This document shows positions 1 through 8,591 of a stretch of 64,000 nt of DNA, piece by piece. Below the pieces are notes generated by a model. The model did no database searches, was not told the DNA's origin, and was given only the letters and a program-made list of their open reading frames with translations. Made by a program: the position numbers and the translations under genes. This DNA comes from DAHUZL01 sp035533215 (GTDB lineage: Bacteria; Chloroflexota; Dormibacteria; Aeolococcales; Bog-877). Each line of letters opens with the position of its first letter. The stretch's first letter is position 1. The stretch spans positions 93,394 through 157,393 of the forward strand of contig DATLUG010000028.1 in assembly GCA_035533215.1 (NCBI GenBank), written 5' to 3'.

Positions 1-1
1 G

Positions 2-181
2 CGCACCTACAACTTCCCCGAGGCCCGTCTCACCGACCACCGGATCGACCTCAAGCTGCACCAGCTGCCGCGGGTCCTGGAGGGCGACCTCGACCCCGTG
101 GTCGACCCCCTGCTGGCGGCGGAGCGGGCCCGGAGGCTGGGGGACGACCGCGGCCACTCCGGGGGAGCTCTGGGCCCGTGA
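2..181 (+). CDS. prfA: Peptide chain release factor 1, C-terminal end (partial)
   Basis: Only the last 59 codons are present; the 5' part lies before the window. The reading frame starts RTYNFPEARLTDHRI, which matches the conserved end of domain 4 of RF1, and continues with the usual LEGDLDPVVDPLLAAE tail. RF1 recognises UAA and UAG in the ribosomal A site and triggers peptide release. The stop TGA overlaps the GTG start of the S51 peptidase gene as GTGA, so the two are probably cotranscribed. RF1 and RF2 tails are similar; the TYNFP start and the short tail favour RF1, but the GGQ domain is not visible. Confidence 0.85.
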   Translation, partial: RTYNFPEARLTDHRIDLKLHQLPRVLEGDLDPVVDPLLAAERARRLGDDRGHSGGALGP

Positions 182-906
182 TCGGGGACGGCCGGCGTCA
201 CATCCTCGCCACCAGCGGCGGCTTCGCCCGCGACGCCGCCGGCCGCGTCCATCCGAGCGGCCTCTTCGACCACGCCTGCGCTCTCAGCGGCCGCACCCGG
301 CCCCGGGTGTGCCTCCTCCCCACCGCCCAGGGCGACGCCGCCCAGTCGGTGGCATCCTTCGCCGCCGCGCTCGCCGAGCGGGATGTGCGCCCGACCCACC
401 TCACCCTCTTCCCGCTCCCGTCGGTGGACGACCCGGAGGCCCACCTGCTCCAGCAGGACGTCGTCTGGGTGGGCGGGGGCAGCGTCGCCAACCTGCTCGC
501 GGTCTGGCGCGTGCACGGGCTCGACCGGGCCCTCCGCCGGGCCTGGGACCAGGGCGTGGTCCTGGCGGGGGTCAGCGCCGGCGCCCTCTGCTGGTTCGAG
601 GCCGGCACCACCGACTCCTTCGGCCTCGAGCTCCGGGCCGTCCACGACGGCCTCGGTCTCCTCCCCGGCAGCTTCAGCCCCCACTACGACTCCGAGCCCG
701 CCCGTCGCCCGACCCATCACCGGCTGCTGGGAGCGGGCGCGATCCCGGACGGGTGGGCCGCCGACGACGGGGTCGGGCTCCACTTCGTCGGCGACCAGCT
801 CCACGAGGTGGTCGCCGAGCGGGGGACGGGCGCCGGCTGGCGGCTCGAGCGGCGGCCCGACGGGAGGGTGGCGGAGCGTCGGCTGGAGCCGCGCCGCCTC
901 GGCTGA
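178..906 (+). CDS. Peptidase S51 (cyclophycinase/dipeptidase E-like)
   Basis: A 242-aa protein of the class I glutamine amidotransferase-like fold used by peptidase family S51. The nucleophile elbow GVSAGALCWFE at about residues 131-141 holds the catalytic serine, and the glycine-rich VWVGGGSVANLL at about 99-110 is the family's first signature. The C-terminal half carries the PHYDSE segment also seen in S51 members. Members hydrolyse Asp-containing dipeptides or cyanophycin; no cyanophycin synthetase is visible, so an aspartyl dipeptidase or repair role is more likely. There is no signal peptide, so it is cytoplasmic. The GTG start overlaps the prfA stop by four bases. Confidence 0.85.
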   Translation: MIGDGRRHILATSGGFARDAAGRVHPSGLFDHACALSGRTRPRVCLLPTAQGDAAQSVASFAAALAERDVRPTHLTLFPLPSVDDPEAHLLQQDVVWVGGGSVANLLAVWRVHGLDRALRRAWDQGVVLAGVSAGALCWFEAGTTDSFGLELRAVHDGLGLLPGSFSPHYDSEPARRPTHHRLLGAGAIPDGWAADDGVGLHFVGDQLHEVVAERGTGAGWRLERRPDGRVAERRLEPRRLG

Positions 907-939
907 GCCCCTTCGGCCGGGGCCGCGTCGCGGCCCAGC

Positions 940-2076
940 TCAGCCGGGGGCGCCGTCCCCGGCCGCTCCCCCCGCCGGGCCCTCCGGCTCGCCGGCCTGT
1001 GGGGGGCTGGCCGCCGCCGCGGCGCGCCCGCGCCCGCGTCCGCCCCGCCGCCGCCGCCGCCGCGCGGGCTGCGCGGGCGCCTCCCCGTCCGGGACCGCCG
1101 GCGCGGCCGCGGTCGGCGGCGGCGGCTCGAGGCCGTCGCCGGGGGTGATGCCCCGACCGGCCGGCCGGGGTCCGTGCCGCAGCCGCGCATGCCGGGTGGG
1201 GGCGGGCCGCAGCCGCGGTCCGGGCGGGTGGCCGGCGGCGTGGAGGTCGCCGAGCGTCGCCCAGCCGAGCTCGGCGCGGCCGACCTGGACCAGGCGCACG
1301 AAGCAGCCGGCGGTCGCCTCCGCGTCGGCCAGGGCATGGTGCGCCTGGCGGTGCTGGGTCACCCCCAGGCGCTCGCAGAGCCGCTCCAGCCCGATCGTGT
1401 CGCGCAGGCCGAAGAGAACCTTGGCCAGCCGCGACGTGTCGATGGTGGGGTGGGGGAGGGGGTGACCGAGGGTGCGCCCGATCAGTCGGGTGTCGAAGGC
1501 GTCGGCGCTGTGCTCGACCAGCACGGCGCCGCGAGCGAAGCGCAGGAACCGCCGCAGCACCAGGTCTGCCGGGGGCGCCCCCGCCAGCATGTCGCGGGTG
1601 ATCCCGTGCACCCGGCGGGCGTAGGAGTTGATGTGATCGGTGGTATGGACCAAGGTCTCCAGCGCGTCCGGCGGCGGGGCGCCCTCCCAGAGGTCCTCGC
1701 CGCCCTCGCTGGAGACGGTGAAGCGGACCGCACCCAGCTCCACCAGGTGGTGGGGCGACTGGCCGGTCGTCTCGCAGTCGACCGAGACCACGACCAGGCG
1801 ATCGATGGGGGTGTCGAACTCGGGAGCCATCGTCGCCTCGGCCTCCAGGCCGATCGCGTCCGGGGGCATGGGGGCGTTGAAGCGGCTCGCCACCAGCGGC
1901 GAGGCGGGCCCCAGCCGCGGGCGGAAGTCGCTCCCGGGGACGGGAGCGCCCCGCTGGCGCCCGTACCGGTGGCGCCGGCCGCTCCCGGGGGGAGGGGAGG
2001 ACGGATGGCTGGGGCTGACGGAGGGGGACGGCACCCCGCCATCGGAGGCGTCCTCGTAGACGGTCGCGAGTTCCAC
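940..2076 (-). CDS. DEDDh 3'-5' exonuclease (DnaQ/epsilon-like domain)
   Basis: The core at about residues 90-265 is a DnaQ-type exonuclease: motif I VSVDCETTG, motif II in the AVLVEHSADAFDTRL segment, and the ExoIII motif HHALADAEAT giving the H-x4-D pair. It should remove nucleotides from DNA 3' ends, either as a polymerase proofreading subunit or in repair. The core is flanked by a low-complexity Pro/Ser-rich N-terminus of about 80 residues and a long basic Pro/Ala/Arg-rich tail, so no polymerase domain is fused. The start chosen is GTG at 2076, seven bases after a TACGAT -10-like hexamer (2084-2089), implying a leaderless mRNA. The ATG at 1830, directly before the core, is the alternative. 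Confidence 0.8.
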   Translation of the reverse strand: MELATVYEDASDGGVPSPSVSPSHPSSPPPGSGRRHRYGRQRGAPVPGSDFRPRLGPASPLVASRFNAPMPPDAIGLEAEATMAPEFDTPIDRLVVVSVDCETTGQSPHHLVELGAVRFTVSSEGGEDLWEGAPPPDALETLVHTTDHINSYARRVHGITRDMLAGAPPADLVLRRFLRFARGAVLVEHSADAFDTRLIGRTLGHPLPHPTIDTSRLAKVLFGLRDTIGLERLCERLGVTQHRQAHHALADAEATAGCFVRLVQVGRAELGWATLGDLHAAGHPPGPRLRPAPTRHARLRHGPRPAGRGITPGDGLEPPPPTAAAPAVPDGEAPAQPARRRRRRGGRGRGRAAAAASPPQAGEPEGPAGGAAGDGAPG

Positions 2077-2173
2077 TCACCCCATCGTAGAGGACTCACC
2101 GGCGCCGGCCCCCGCCGGCTTCCCCAGCGGCGCGCCCCTGGGGCACCCGTCGAGGGCTTCCGAAGCCGCTCCC

Positions 2174-2179
2174 TATACT
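2174..2179 (+). promoter_or_regulatory. Candidate -10 box for the hem cluster
   Basis: TATACT stands out in an otherwise extremely GC-rich stretch, about 55 bases ahead of the hemA start. No convincing -35 hexamer is seen 17 bases upstream. The identical hexamer recurs ahead of tatA. The inference rests on base composition and position only. Confidence 0.45.
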
Positions 2180-2234
2180 CGATCCACGTGATGCGCTCCC
2201 CCTCTCCCGCGTGCCTTCCGCCCGGAGGCCGGCG

Positions 2235-3488
2235 GTGACGCTGGTCGCGGTCGGGGTCAGCCATCACCTCGCCCCGGTGGCGCTGCGGGAGCGGGTCCAC
2301 CTCGACGGGACCACGATCCGGGCCACCCTCGCTCCCCTGGTGCGCCACGCCGGCCTGGGCGGCGCCGTCTGCCTCTCCACCTGCAACCGCACCGAGTTCT
2401 ACGTCTCCGCCCAGGGGCAGGAGCAGGCCGATCAGGCGATCGACCGCTTCCGCCGCTACCTGGTGCCGGGGCCCGACGGCTCCCGCTACGTCCACGCCGC
2501 CACCGGCGGTGACGCCCTCGCCCACGTCTTCCGGGTCGCCAGCGGCCTGGACAGCATGGTGGTGGGGGAGGCGCAGATCCTGGCCCAGGTGAAGCGCGCC
2601 CACCGGCTCGCCCACGAGGCGGGCGCGCTCGACCCGGCGCTCGACCTCGTCATGCGTCGCGCGGTCACCGCCGCCAAGCGGGTCCGAACCGAGACCGGCA
2701 TCGGCCGGCGCGCGGTCGGGATCGCCCAGGCCGCCGTCGACGAGGCCCGCCGGCGGCGGGATCTCGTGGGCGCCCGGGTGCTGCTGGTCGGGGCCGGCCA
2801 GGTCGGCGCCGGGGTGGCCCGCCTGCTCCGGGGGGCCGGGGCGGCGCCACCGCTGGTGGTGGAGCGCGGCCCCCGCTCCCGCGCGCTCGCGGCGTCGCTC
2901 GGGGGCGAGGTGGTGGCCCGCGACCGGCTGGCGGGGTGGCGGGGCGCGGTCGACGTGCTGGTCTGCGCCACCAGTCAATCGTCGCTGGTGATCGGCGCCG
3001 CCGCGGTGGCGGAGCTCCAGGGCGACAGCGGCCGCGCGCTGCTGGTGCTCGACCTCGCCGTGCCCCGCGACGTCGATCCGGACGCGCGTGGGCTCGCCGG
3101 GGTGGACCTGGTCGACCTCGACGACCTGGGCGCGGCGATCCGCGCCAACCTCGACGCCCGTGCCCAGCACCTCCGAGGGGCCGATGCGCTCATCGCCGCC
3201 GCCGTCGCCGGCACCCTCACCGAGCTGGCGTCGAGGCGGGCGGCCCCGGTCATCCGACGGCTGGTCGACCGGACCGAGGCCCAGCGCCAGCGCGAGCTCG
3301 AGCGCAGCCTGGGCCGGCTGGGGACGGTCGGGACCGGGGAGCGGCGGGAGCTCGAGCGGCTCACCCAGGCGCTGGCGAGCAAGCTCCTCCACGCGCCGAT
3401 CCGATACCTACGCCATCACGCGGACGATCCCGCCCGCACCGCCCTGGCCCTGGAGGTGCTCGGCCTGGACCTCCCGGGTAAGGGGTGA
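2235..3488 (+). CDS. hemA: Glutamyl-tRNA reductase
   Basis: Catalyses NADPH-dependent reduction of glutamyl-tRNA(Glu) to glutamate-1-semialdehyde, the first committed step of C5-type tetrapyrrole synthesis. The 417-aa product opens with VAVGVSHHLAPVALRE. It has the catalytic-cysteine motif STCNRTEFY with Cys near residue 50, the GLDSMVVGEAQILAQVK signature at about 100-117, the NADPH-binding VLLVGAGQVGAG at about 180-192, and a C-terminal dimerisation helix. The GTG at 2235 is preferred because GGAGG lies just upstream and the conserved N-terminus begins there; GTG at 2211 is possible. The stop overlaps the hemC start (GTGA). Confidence 0.95.
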   Translation: MTLVAVGVSHHLAPVALRERVHLDGTTIRATLAPLVRHAGLGGAVCLSTCNRTEFYVSAQGQEQADQAIDRFRRYLVPGPDGSRYVHAATGGDALAHVFRVASGLDSMVVGEAQILAQVKRAHRLAHEAGALDPALDLVMRRAVTAAKRVRTETGIGRRAVGIAQAAVDEARRRRDLVGARVLLVGAGQVGAGVARLLRGAGAAPPLVVERGPRSRALAASLGGEVVARDRLAGWRGAVDVLVCATSQSSLVIGAAAVAELQGDSGRALLVLDLAVPRDVDPDARGLAGVDLVDLDDLGAAIRANLDARAQHLRGADALIAAAVAGTLTELASRRAAPVIRRLVDRTEAQRQRELERSLGRLGTVGTGERRELERLTQALASKLLHAPIRYLRHHADDPARTALALEVLGLDLPGKG

Positions 3489-4378
3489 GCGGGGCGATCC
3501 GGGTCGCCACCAGGGGCAGCGCCCTGGCCCGCCGCCAGACCGAGGAGGCGACGGCGCGCCTCGGGTCCCACGATCCCGCCCTTCTCTGCACGATCGTCCT
3601 GGTGCAGGCGGCGGGCGACCTCGAGCCGGACACCCCGCCGGAGGCCATGGCCGGTGACGGCTGGTTCTCCTCCGCCCTGGAGCGGAGCCTCCTCGAGGGT
3701 GAGGCCGACCTCGCGGTCCACAGCGCCAAGGACCTGCCCAGCCGCCTCGCTCCCGGACTGGTCGTCGCTGGCTACCTTGCCCGCGCCGATCCGCGAGACG
3801 CGGTGGTGACCAGGGACGGCTCCCCCTGGCGGGACCTCCCGGCGGGGGCCCGGGTGGCGACCGGGTCGCCCCGGCGGGCGGCCCAGCTCCTCGCCCTCCG
3901 CCCCGACCTCTCGATCGGCTCCATCCGCGGCAACGTCGACACCCGGCTGCGGCGGCTGGCGGAGGGGGACGCCGACGCCCTGGTGGTCGCGATGGCGGGG
4001 CTCTGCCGTCTCGGCCTCGTGATCGGTGCCCTCCCGCTCGACCCCGGGCGGGAGTGCACCCCCGCGCCCGCCCAGGGGGCGATCGCGCTCCAGGCGCGGG
4101 CGGGCTCGATCGCGGCGGCCGCGGCCGCCGCCGTCGACGACCCCGTGACCCGGCGGTGCGTCGAGGCCGAGCGGACGGTCCTGGCCGCGCTGGGGGGCGG
4201 CTGCCGGCTCCCGCTCGGGGTGCTCGCCGAGCCCGAGGGCGGCGGGCGGGTGACCCTCACGGCCGCGTTCGCCGATCCGGCCTCGGCGCCCGGCACTCCC
4301 CTGCGCCGACTCACCCGGCGGGGTGACCTGGGGTCGGTGGGGGCGCTCGCCGCCGACCTCGCCGGTGCCCTCCTCTGA
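3485..4378 (+). CDS. hemC: Porphobilinogen deaminase (hydroxymethylbilane synthase)
   Basis: Condenses four porphobilinogen molecules into hydroxymethylbilane on a covalently bound dipyrromethane cofactor. The 297-aa protein starts IRVATRGSALARRQT. It has the VHSAKDLPSRL catalytic loop with the conserved Asp near residue 80-85, ARVATGSPRRAAQL, and the cofactor-binding cysteine in LGGGCRLPLG near residue 240. The stretch between IVLVQAAGDLEPDTP and GWFSSALE is slightly shorter than in many homologues. The GTG start sits inside the hemA stop region. It is encoded second in the haem cluster, matching its pathway order relative to hemD. Confidence 0.95.
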   Translation: MSGAIRVATRGSALARRQTEEATARLGSHDPALLCTIVLVQAAGDLEPDTPPEAMAGDGWFSSALERSLLEGEADLAVHSAKDLPSRLAPGLVVAGYLARADPRDAVVTRDGSPWRDLPAGARVATGSPRRAAQLLALRPDLSIGSIRGNVDTRLRRLAEGDADALVVAMAGLCRLGLVIGALPLDPGRECTPAPAQGAIALQARAGSIAAAAAAAVDDPVTRRCVEAERTVLAALGGGCRLPLGVLAEPEGGGRVTLTAAFADPASAPGTPLRRLTRRGDLGSVGALAADLAGALL

Positions 4379-5178
4379 GCGCGCTCGGCGGCCGCCGCGT
4401 GCTGGTCACCCGCCCCGGCCGCGACGCCCGGGAGCTGGCCGCACGGCTGCGGGCGCTGGGGGCGACCCCGGTCGTGGTGCCGGTGATGACCCGCCGTCGC
4501 ACGGCCCCCGACGACGTCATCGCGGACGACCTCGTGAACCACGCCGGCGACCGGGCGGTGGTGGTGTTCACCAGTGGGCACGCGGTGCGGCTGGTGGCGG
4601 CGGCGGCGCGCCGGGCGGCCTTCGACCTCGCCGGGCTCGGCGCGACGGTGGCGGCGATCGGGCCGGCGACGGCGGCGGCCCTGGCCCGCGCGGGCCGGCC
4701 CGCCGACCTGGTGCCGGACACCTTCGTCGCCGAGGCGGTCGCGGATGCGCTCGTCGCCCGCGGGGTCGAGGGCCGCCCGGTGTGGCTGCCGCGGGCGGTC
4801 GAGGGTCGGCCGGTGCTGCCGGAGCGGCTTCGCGCCGCCGGTGCCGTCGTCACCGAGCGCCACCTCTACCGCACCGTGACGGCCGCCCGGATGGCGGCGC
4901 CGCTGGCCCAGGCCCTGGCGGCTCCGCTGGACGCCGTCACCTTCACCAGCGGCAGCACCGTCCGCCATTTCGAGCGGCTGCGCCAGGGGCGGCCGCTGCC
5001 CCGGGGCTGCCGGGTCGCGTGCATCGGGCCGGTGACGGCGGCGGCCGCCCGGGCGGCCGGCCACCCCGTCGCTATAATCGCCGCCGAGCACACCACGTCT
5101 GGGCTGTGCTGCGCCCTGTGCGCCGAGCTGGACCGGGGGGGCGTGCCGTCGCAGCCGGCCGCAGGAGGACCGCCGTGA
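4375..5178 (+). CDS. hemD: Uroporphyrinogen-III synthase
   Basis: Cyclises hydroxymethylbilane to uroporphyrinogen III with inversion of ring D. The two-lobed sequence starts with VLVTRPGRDARELAARL, and both lobes carry Ser/Thr-Gly motifs (VFTSGHAVRLV at about residue 65, TFTSGSTVRHF at about 190), followed by ACIGPVTAAAAR. Family members normally begin with a few residues of the form L-x-GRRVLVTRP. Here those residues are encoded directly behind a CTG at 4375 that overlaps the hemC stop as CTGA, so I place the start there. The conservative alternative is GTG at 4399, which would clip the first strand. The stop overlaps the hemB GTG. Confidence 0.85.
   Translation: MSALGGRRVLVTRPGRDARELAARLRALGATPVVVPVMTRRRTAPDDVIADDLVNHAGDRAVVVFTSGHAVRLVAAAARRAAFDLAGLGATVAAIGPATAAALARAGRPADLVPDTFVAEAVADALVARGVEGRPVWLPRAVEGRPVLPERLRAAGAVVTERHLYRTVTAARMAAPLAQALAAPLDAVTFTSGSTVRHFERLRQGRPLPRGCRVACIGPVTAAAARAAGHPVAIIAAEHTTSGLCCALCAELDRGGVPSQPAAGGPP
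5073..5078 (+). promoter_or_regulatory. Perfect TATAAT within hemD, possible internal promoter for hemB
   Basis: A consensus -10 hexamer occurs inside the 3' end of hemD, 97 bases before the hemB start. No matching -35 is visible in the GC-rich upstream DNA, so it may be chance; it is listed because such hexamers are rare in this cluster. Confidence 0.3.
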
Positions 5179-6161
5179 GTGTTCCGGTCGAGCGCCCGCG
5201 CCGGTTGCGGCGCACCGAGGCGCTGCGCCGGCTGGCCCGGGAGACCCGGCTGACGGTGGACGACCTCATCCTGCCGCTCTTCGTCGCCGAGGCGATCGAC
5301 CAGCCCCGCCCGATCGTGGCGATGCCGGGCGTGGTCCAGGAGACCGAGCGCACCGTCGTCGACCGCGCCGCGGAGGCGATGGAACTGGGGCTGCCGGCGG
5401 TGGTCCTCTTCGGGGTGCCGGCGGGCAAGGACGCCGCCGGCAGCACCGCGTGGCAGCGGGACGGCATCGTCCAGCGCGCCTGCGCCGCCATCCGCGAACG
5501 CGTCGGCGACCGTCTCCTGGTCATCGCCGACACCTGTCTCGACGCGTACACCGACCACGGCCACTGCGGGGTGCTCGGCGGCGACGGCCAGGTGGACAAC
5601 GACGCCACCCTGGAGGCCTACGTCCGCACCGCGGTGAGCCAGGCCGCGGCCGGGGCCGACGTGGTGGCCCCCTCCGGGATGATGGACGGGCAGGTGGCCG
5701 CGATCCGCGAGGGCCTCGACGCCGAGGGGCACCCGGACACCCTCGTCCTCGCCTACGCGGCCAAGTTCGCATCCGCCCTGTACGGTCCCTTCCGCGAGGC
5801 GGCCGGGTCCACCCCCCGCGTCGGCGACCGCCGCGGCTACCAGCTCGATGTCGGCAACCGGCGGGAGGCGGTGCGCGAGGTGGAGCTGGACTGTGCCGAG
5901 GGCGCTGACATGGTGATGGTGAAGCCGGCGCTCACCTCCCTCGACGTCCTCGCCGAGGTGCGCGGCGTGGTCGACCGCCCCCTGGGCGCCTTCTGCGTCA
6001 GCGGCGAGTACGCGATGCTGCGGGCGGCGGGCGCGGCCGGCTCCCTCGACGAGGCGGAGGCGACGATGGAGGTCCACCTCGCCATCCGGCGCGCCGGTGC
6101 GGACTTCATCTGCACCTACCACGCGCTGGAGCTCGGCCGCCGCCTCTGTGGGCGAGGATGA
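5175..6161 (+). CDS. hemB: Delta-aminolevulinic acid dehydratase (porphobilinogen synthase)
   Basis: Condenses two 5-aminolevulinate molecules to porphobilinogen. The 328-aa protein has the metal site segment DTCLDAYTDHGHCG at about residues 119-132, with Cys and Asp ligands, and Schiff-base lysines in AAKFASALYGPFRE (Lys near 197) and MVMVKPALT (Lys near 249). DVVAPSGMMDGQV lies between them. The GTG start has an AGGAGG ribosome site at about 5162 and overlaps the hemD stop as GTGA. The Cys-containing metal loop suggests a zinc-dependent enzyme, but mixed Cys/Asp loops also occur in magnesium types. Its stop overlaps the cyclophilin ATG. Confidence 0.95.
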   Translation: MSVPVERPRRLRRTEALRRLARETRLTVDDLILPLFVAEAIDQPRPIVAMPGVVQETERTVVDRAAEAMELGLPAVVLFGVPAGKDAAGSTAWQRDGIVQRACAAIRERVGDRLLVIADTCLDAYTDHGHCGVLGGDGQVDNDATLEAYVRTAVSQAAAGADVVAPSGMMDGQVAAIREGLDAEGHPDTLVLAYAAKFASALYGPFREAAGSTPRVGDRRGYQLDVGNRREAVREVELDCAEGADMVMVKPALTSLDVLAEVRGVVDRPLGAFCVSGEYAMLRAAGAAGSLDEAEATMEVHLAIRRAGADFICTYHALELGRRLCGRG

Positions 6162-6889
6162 GGGCGGCGGGGACGGGCCTGCCGGCGGCGCCGGCCACCC
6201 CGCGGGCCCGGCGCGCCCTGGCGGCGGGGACGGCGCTGGTGGCGCTGGCGGCCGCGGCCGGGTACGGGATCAACGCCATCGCCTCGCGTCCGGCGCCGGT
6301 GGTTCGGCCGCTGGCGGTGCAGACCGCGGCCTGCGCGCGAGCCCACTTCGGGCCGGTGCTGCGGCCGCTCGGCGCGCCGCCGTCGCTGCACCGCTATCGC
6401 CGCGCCCCCGCCATGACCATCGACGTGGCCCGGCTCTACCAGGCCACCATCGCCGGGCCGGCGGGCCGCTTCAGCGTCTGTCTGGTGCCCGGCTGGGCGC
6501 CCCACACCGTCAATGTCTTCGTCACCCTGGCCCGCAACCGCTTCTTCGACGGGCTGCGCTGGGTGCGCGATCCCACCACCGCTCCGGGGGGGCCGGTGAT
6601 CCAGGGGGGCAGTCCCACCGACACCGCCAGCGGGGGCCCTGGCTTCGCGTTCCCCGACGAGACCGTCCGCGGCCCCCTCTACGGCCACGGCCACTACCTG
6701 CCCGGCGCGGTGGCGATGGCCAACAGCGGTCCCAACACCAATGGGAGCCAGTTCTTCGTGACCCTGCGGCCGTTCACCCTGCCGCCCAGCTACAACCTCT
6801 TCGGCACGGTGACCCAGGGCCTCGCGGTGGCCCGACGGGTGCGCAAGGGCCAGCGGATGACGGTGACCGTGCGCGAGGCGCGCTCCTGA
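6158..6889 (+). CDS. Membrane-anchored cyclophilin-type peptidyl-prolyl isomerase
   Basis: A 243-aa protein with a hydrophobic N-terminal segment (about residues 20-42, ALAAGTALVALAAAAGYG) that should act as signal anchor or signal peptide. It is followed by a cyclophilin domain from about residue 88: PHTVNVFVTLARNRFFDGLRW, VIQGGSPT, GAVAMANSGPNTNGSQFF and a LFGTVTQGL end. It is expected to speed proline isomerisation of exported proteins outside the membrane. It is embedded between hemB and hemL by 4-base overlaps at both ends, although it has no known role in haem synthesis; tatA and tatC follow downstream, which fits an export-folding role. Confidence 0.88.
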   Translation: MRAAGTGLPAAPATPRARRALAAGTALVALAAAAGYGINAIASRPAPVVRPLAVQTAACARAHFGPVLRPLGAPPSLHRYRRAPAMTIDVARLYQATIAGPAGRFSVCLVPGWAPHTVNVFVTLARNRFFDGLRWVRDPTTAPGGPVIQGGSPTDTASGGPGFAFPDETVRGPLYGHGHYLPGAVAMANSGPNTNGSQFFVTLRPFTLPPSYNLFGTVTQGLAVARRVRKGQRMTVTVREARS

Positions 6890-8274
6890 CCGCCTCCCCG
6901 CCACCCGCTGCCGGGGCCTCGAGGACCGACCCCGGCGCGGGTCGGCGCTCGGCGGCGGCCTTCGAACGGGCCCGGTCCGTCATCCCCGGGGGGGTGAACA
7001 GCCCGGTGCGCGCGTTCTCGGCGGTGGGCGGCACCCCGCCGTTCCTGGCCGCGGGCGACGGCTGCCGGCTCCGCGACATCGACGGGCGCGGCTACGTCGA
7101 CTGCGTTGGCGCCTACGGCCCCCTCATCCTCGGCCACCGCGAGCCCGCGGTGGTGCGCCGGCTGCAGGCGCAGCTGGAGCTGGGGACCGCCTTCGGCGGT
7201 CCCACCCTGGCCGAGACCGAGCTGGCGGCGCGGATCGTGGCGGCCCTCCCGGGGGTGGAGATGGTGCGCCTGGTGAGCAGCGGCACCGAGGCGGCGATGA
7301 GCGCGGTGCGCCTGGCCCGCGCCGCCACCGGCCGGGACCGGATCATGAAGTTCGACGGCGGCTACCACGGCCACAGCGACGCCCTCCTGGCCCAGGCCGG
7401 CTCCGGGGTGGCGACGCTGGGGATCCCCGGGTCCCCCGGCGTCCCCGCGGCGACCGTCGCCGACACCCTGGTCCTCCCGTACAACGACCTCGACCGGGCC
7501 CTCGGGGTGTTCGCCCGCGAGGGGGAGCGGATCGCGGCGGTCCTGGTGGAGCCGATCGCCGGCAACATGGGGGTGGTGCCGCCGGCGCCCGGCTTCCTGG
7601 AGGGGCTGCGCCGGGCGGCCAGCGCCTTCGGGGCGCTGCTCGTCTTCGACGAGGTGATCACGGGGTTCCGGGTCGGTCCGGCCGGGGCGCAGGGGCTGCT
7701 GGGGGTCCTTCCCGACCTCACCTGCCTCGGCAAGGTGATCGGCGGGGGACTGCCGATCGGCGCCTACGGCGGCCCGCGCCACCTGATGGAGCGGATCGCG
7801 CCCGCGGGGCCCGTCTACCAGGCCGGCACCCTCAGCGGCAACCCGCTGGCGGTGGCGGCGGGCCTGGCCACCCTGGAGCGGCTGGCGGCGCTCGACGACC
7901 CCTACGCGCGCCTGGAGGCGCTGGGGGCCCGACTCGCCCGGGGCCTGGAGGGCGCCGCCGGAGCCGCCGGGGTGCCGCTCACGGTCAACCGGGTCGGCTC
8001 GATGCTGACCCCGTTCTTCGCGGCCGGTCCGGTGCGGGACCATGCCGAGGCGCGGGCCAGTGACCGGGAGCGGTTCGCCGCCGTCCACCGTGGCTGGCTC
8101 CGGGGCGGGGTGTACTGGCCGCCCTCACCGTTCGAGGCCGGGTTCGTGTCCCTGGCCCACGACGAGGCGGCCATCGACGAGGTGACCCGTGCGTTCGCGG
8201 GGGCGCTGGCGGACGCCGCTGCGCCGGGGGATCGCGGAAAGGGCGGTGCTATACTCGCGCCGAGCGATCGCTGA
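6886..8274 (+). CDS. hemL: Glutamate-1-semialdehyde 2,1-aminomutase, CTG start inferred
   Basis: A PLP-dependent class III aminotransferase that converts glutamate-1-semialdehyde to 5-aminolevulinate, the step after HemA. The conserved N-terminal motif ARSVIPGGVNSPVRAF is present, then SSGTEAAMSAVRLARA, GYHGHSDALL, FDEVITGFR and the PLP lysine in CLGKVIGGGLPIGAYGG near residue 283. No ATG, GTG or TTG exists in frame between the cyclophilin stop and this N-terminal motif. The only plausible start is CTG at 6886, overlapping that stop as CTGA with GAGG seven bases upstream. Starting at the first GTG (inside PGGVNSP) would delete conserved residues. Product length is 462 aa, slightly longer than the usual 430. 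Confidence 0.92.
   Translation: MTASPPPAAGASRTDPGAGRRSAAAFERARSVIPGGVNSPVRAFSAVGGTPPFLAAGDGCRLRDIDGRGYVDCVGAYGPLILGHREPAVVRRLQAQLELGTAFGGPTLAETELAARIVAALPGVEMVRLVSSGTEAAMSAVRLARAATGRDRIMKFDGGYHGHSDALLAQAGSGVATLGIPGSPGVPAATVADTLVLPYNDLDRALGVFAREGERIAAVLVEPIAGNMGVVPPAPGFLEGLRRAASAFGALLVFDEVITGFRVGPAGAQGLLGVLPDLTCLGKVIGGGLPIGAYGGPRHLMERIAPAGPVYQAGTLSGNPLAVAAGLATLERLAALDDPYARLEALGARLARGLEGAAGAAGVPLTVNRVGSMLTPFFAAGPVRDHAEARASDRERFAAVHRGWLRGGVYWPPSPFEAGFVSLAHDEAAIDEVTRAFAGALADAAAPGDRGKGGAILAPSDR
8250..8255 (+). promoter_or_regulatory. Candidate -10 box for tatA-tatC
   Basis: TATACT near the 3' end of hemL, 30 bases before the tatA ATG, identical to the hexamer ahead of hemA. It may give the Tat genes their own transcript in addition to readthrough from the haem genes. 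No clear -35 is seen. Confidence 0.45.
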
Positions 8275-8285
8275 GGGGAACGACC

Positions 8286-8570
8286 ATGGTGTCTCCGTCT
8301 CACATCCTGCTGCTCGGCCTGCTGATCCTGCTGGCGCTGGTGGTCTTCGGTCCCAAGCGGCTCCCCGAGCTGGGCGGCAGCATCGGGCGAGCGATCCAGG
8401 AGTTCCGGCGGGCCTCCACCCAGGCGGTCACGGAGATACGGGCCCACACCGACCCTTCCGGGCCGGCCCCGCCGCCGACGGTGCCGCCCTCCCCCCCGGT
8501 CGCGGCCGCGCCGGCCGAGCCGGAGCCGATCGAGACCGGCTCGCGCAGCGGCGACGCCCCCGGTCGCTGA
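8286..8570 (+). CDS. tatA: Twin-arginine translocase subunit TatA/TatE
   Basis: A 94-aa protein with one N-terminal membrane helix (about residues 7-23, ILLLGLLILLALVVFG) followed by the family's FGPKRLPELGGSIGRAIQEFR amphipathic helix (the F-G-P hinge near residue 22) and a Pro/Ala-rich cytoplasmic tail. It forms the oligomeric translocation element that works with TatC to export folded Tat substrates. AGGGGAA precedes the ATG. tatC follows 21 bases downstream; no separate tatB is seen, typical of minimal TatAC systems. Confidence 0.92.
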   Translation: MVSPSHILLLGLLILLALVVFGPKRLPELGGSIGRAIQEFRRASTQAVTEIRAHTDPSGPAPPPTVPPSPPVAAAPAEPEPIETGSRSGDAPGR

Positions 8571-8591
8571 TCGGGACCACTCGCGTCGGCC

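Noticed and set aside
1482..3392. 636-aa minus-strand frame opposite hemA
   Set aside because: Antisense shadow of hemA and of the exonuclease start region; Gly/Arg/Pro-rich without domains.
5073..5078. Strong promoter for hemB
   Set aside because: TATAAT is perfect but no -35 element accompanies it and hemB is already coupled to hemD by overlap; kept only as a low-confidence site.
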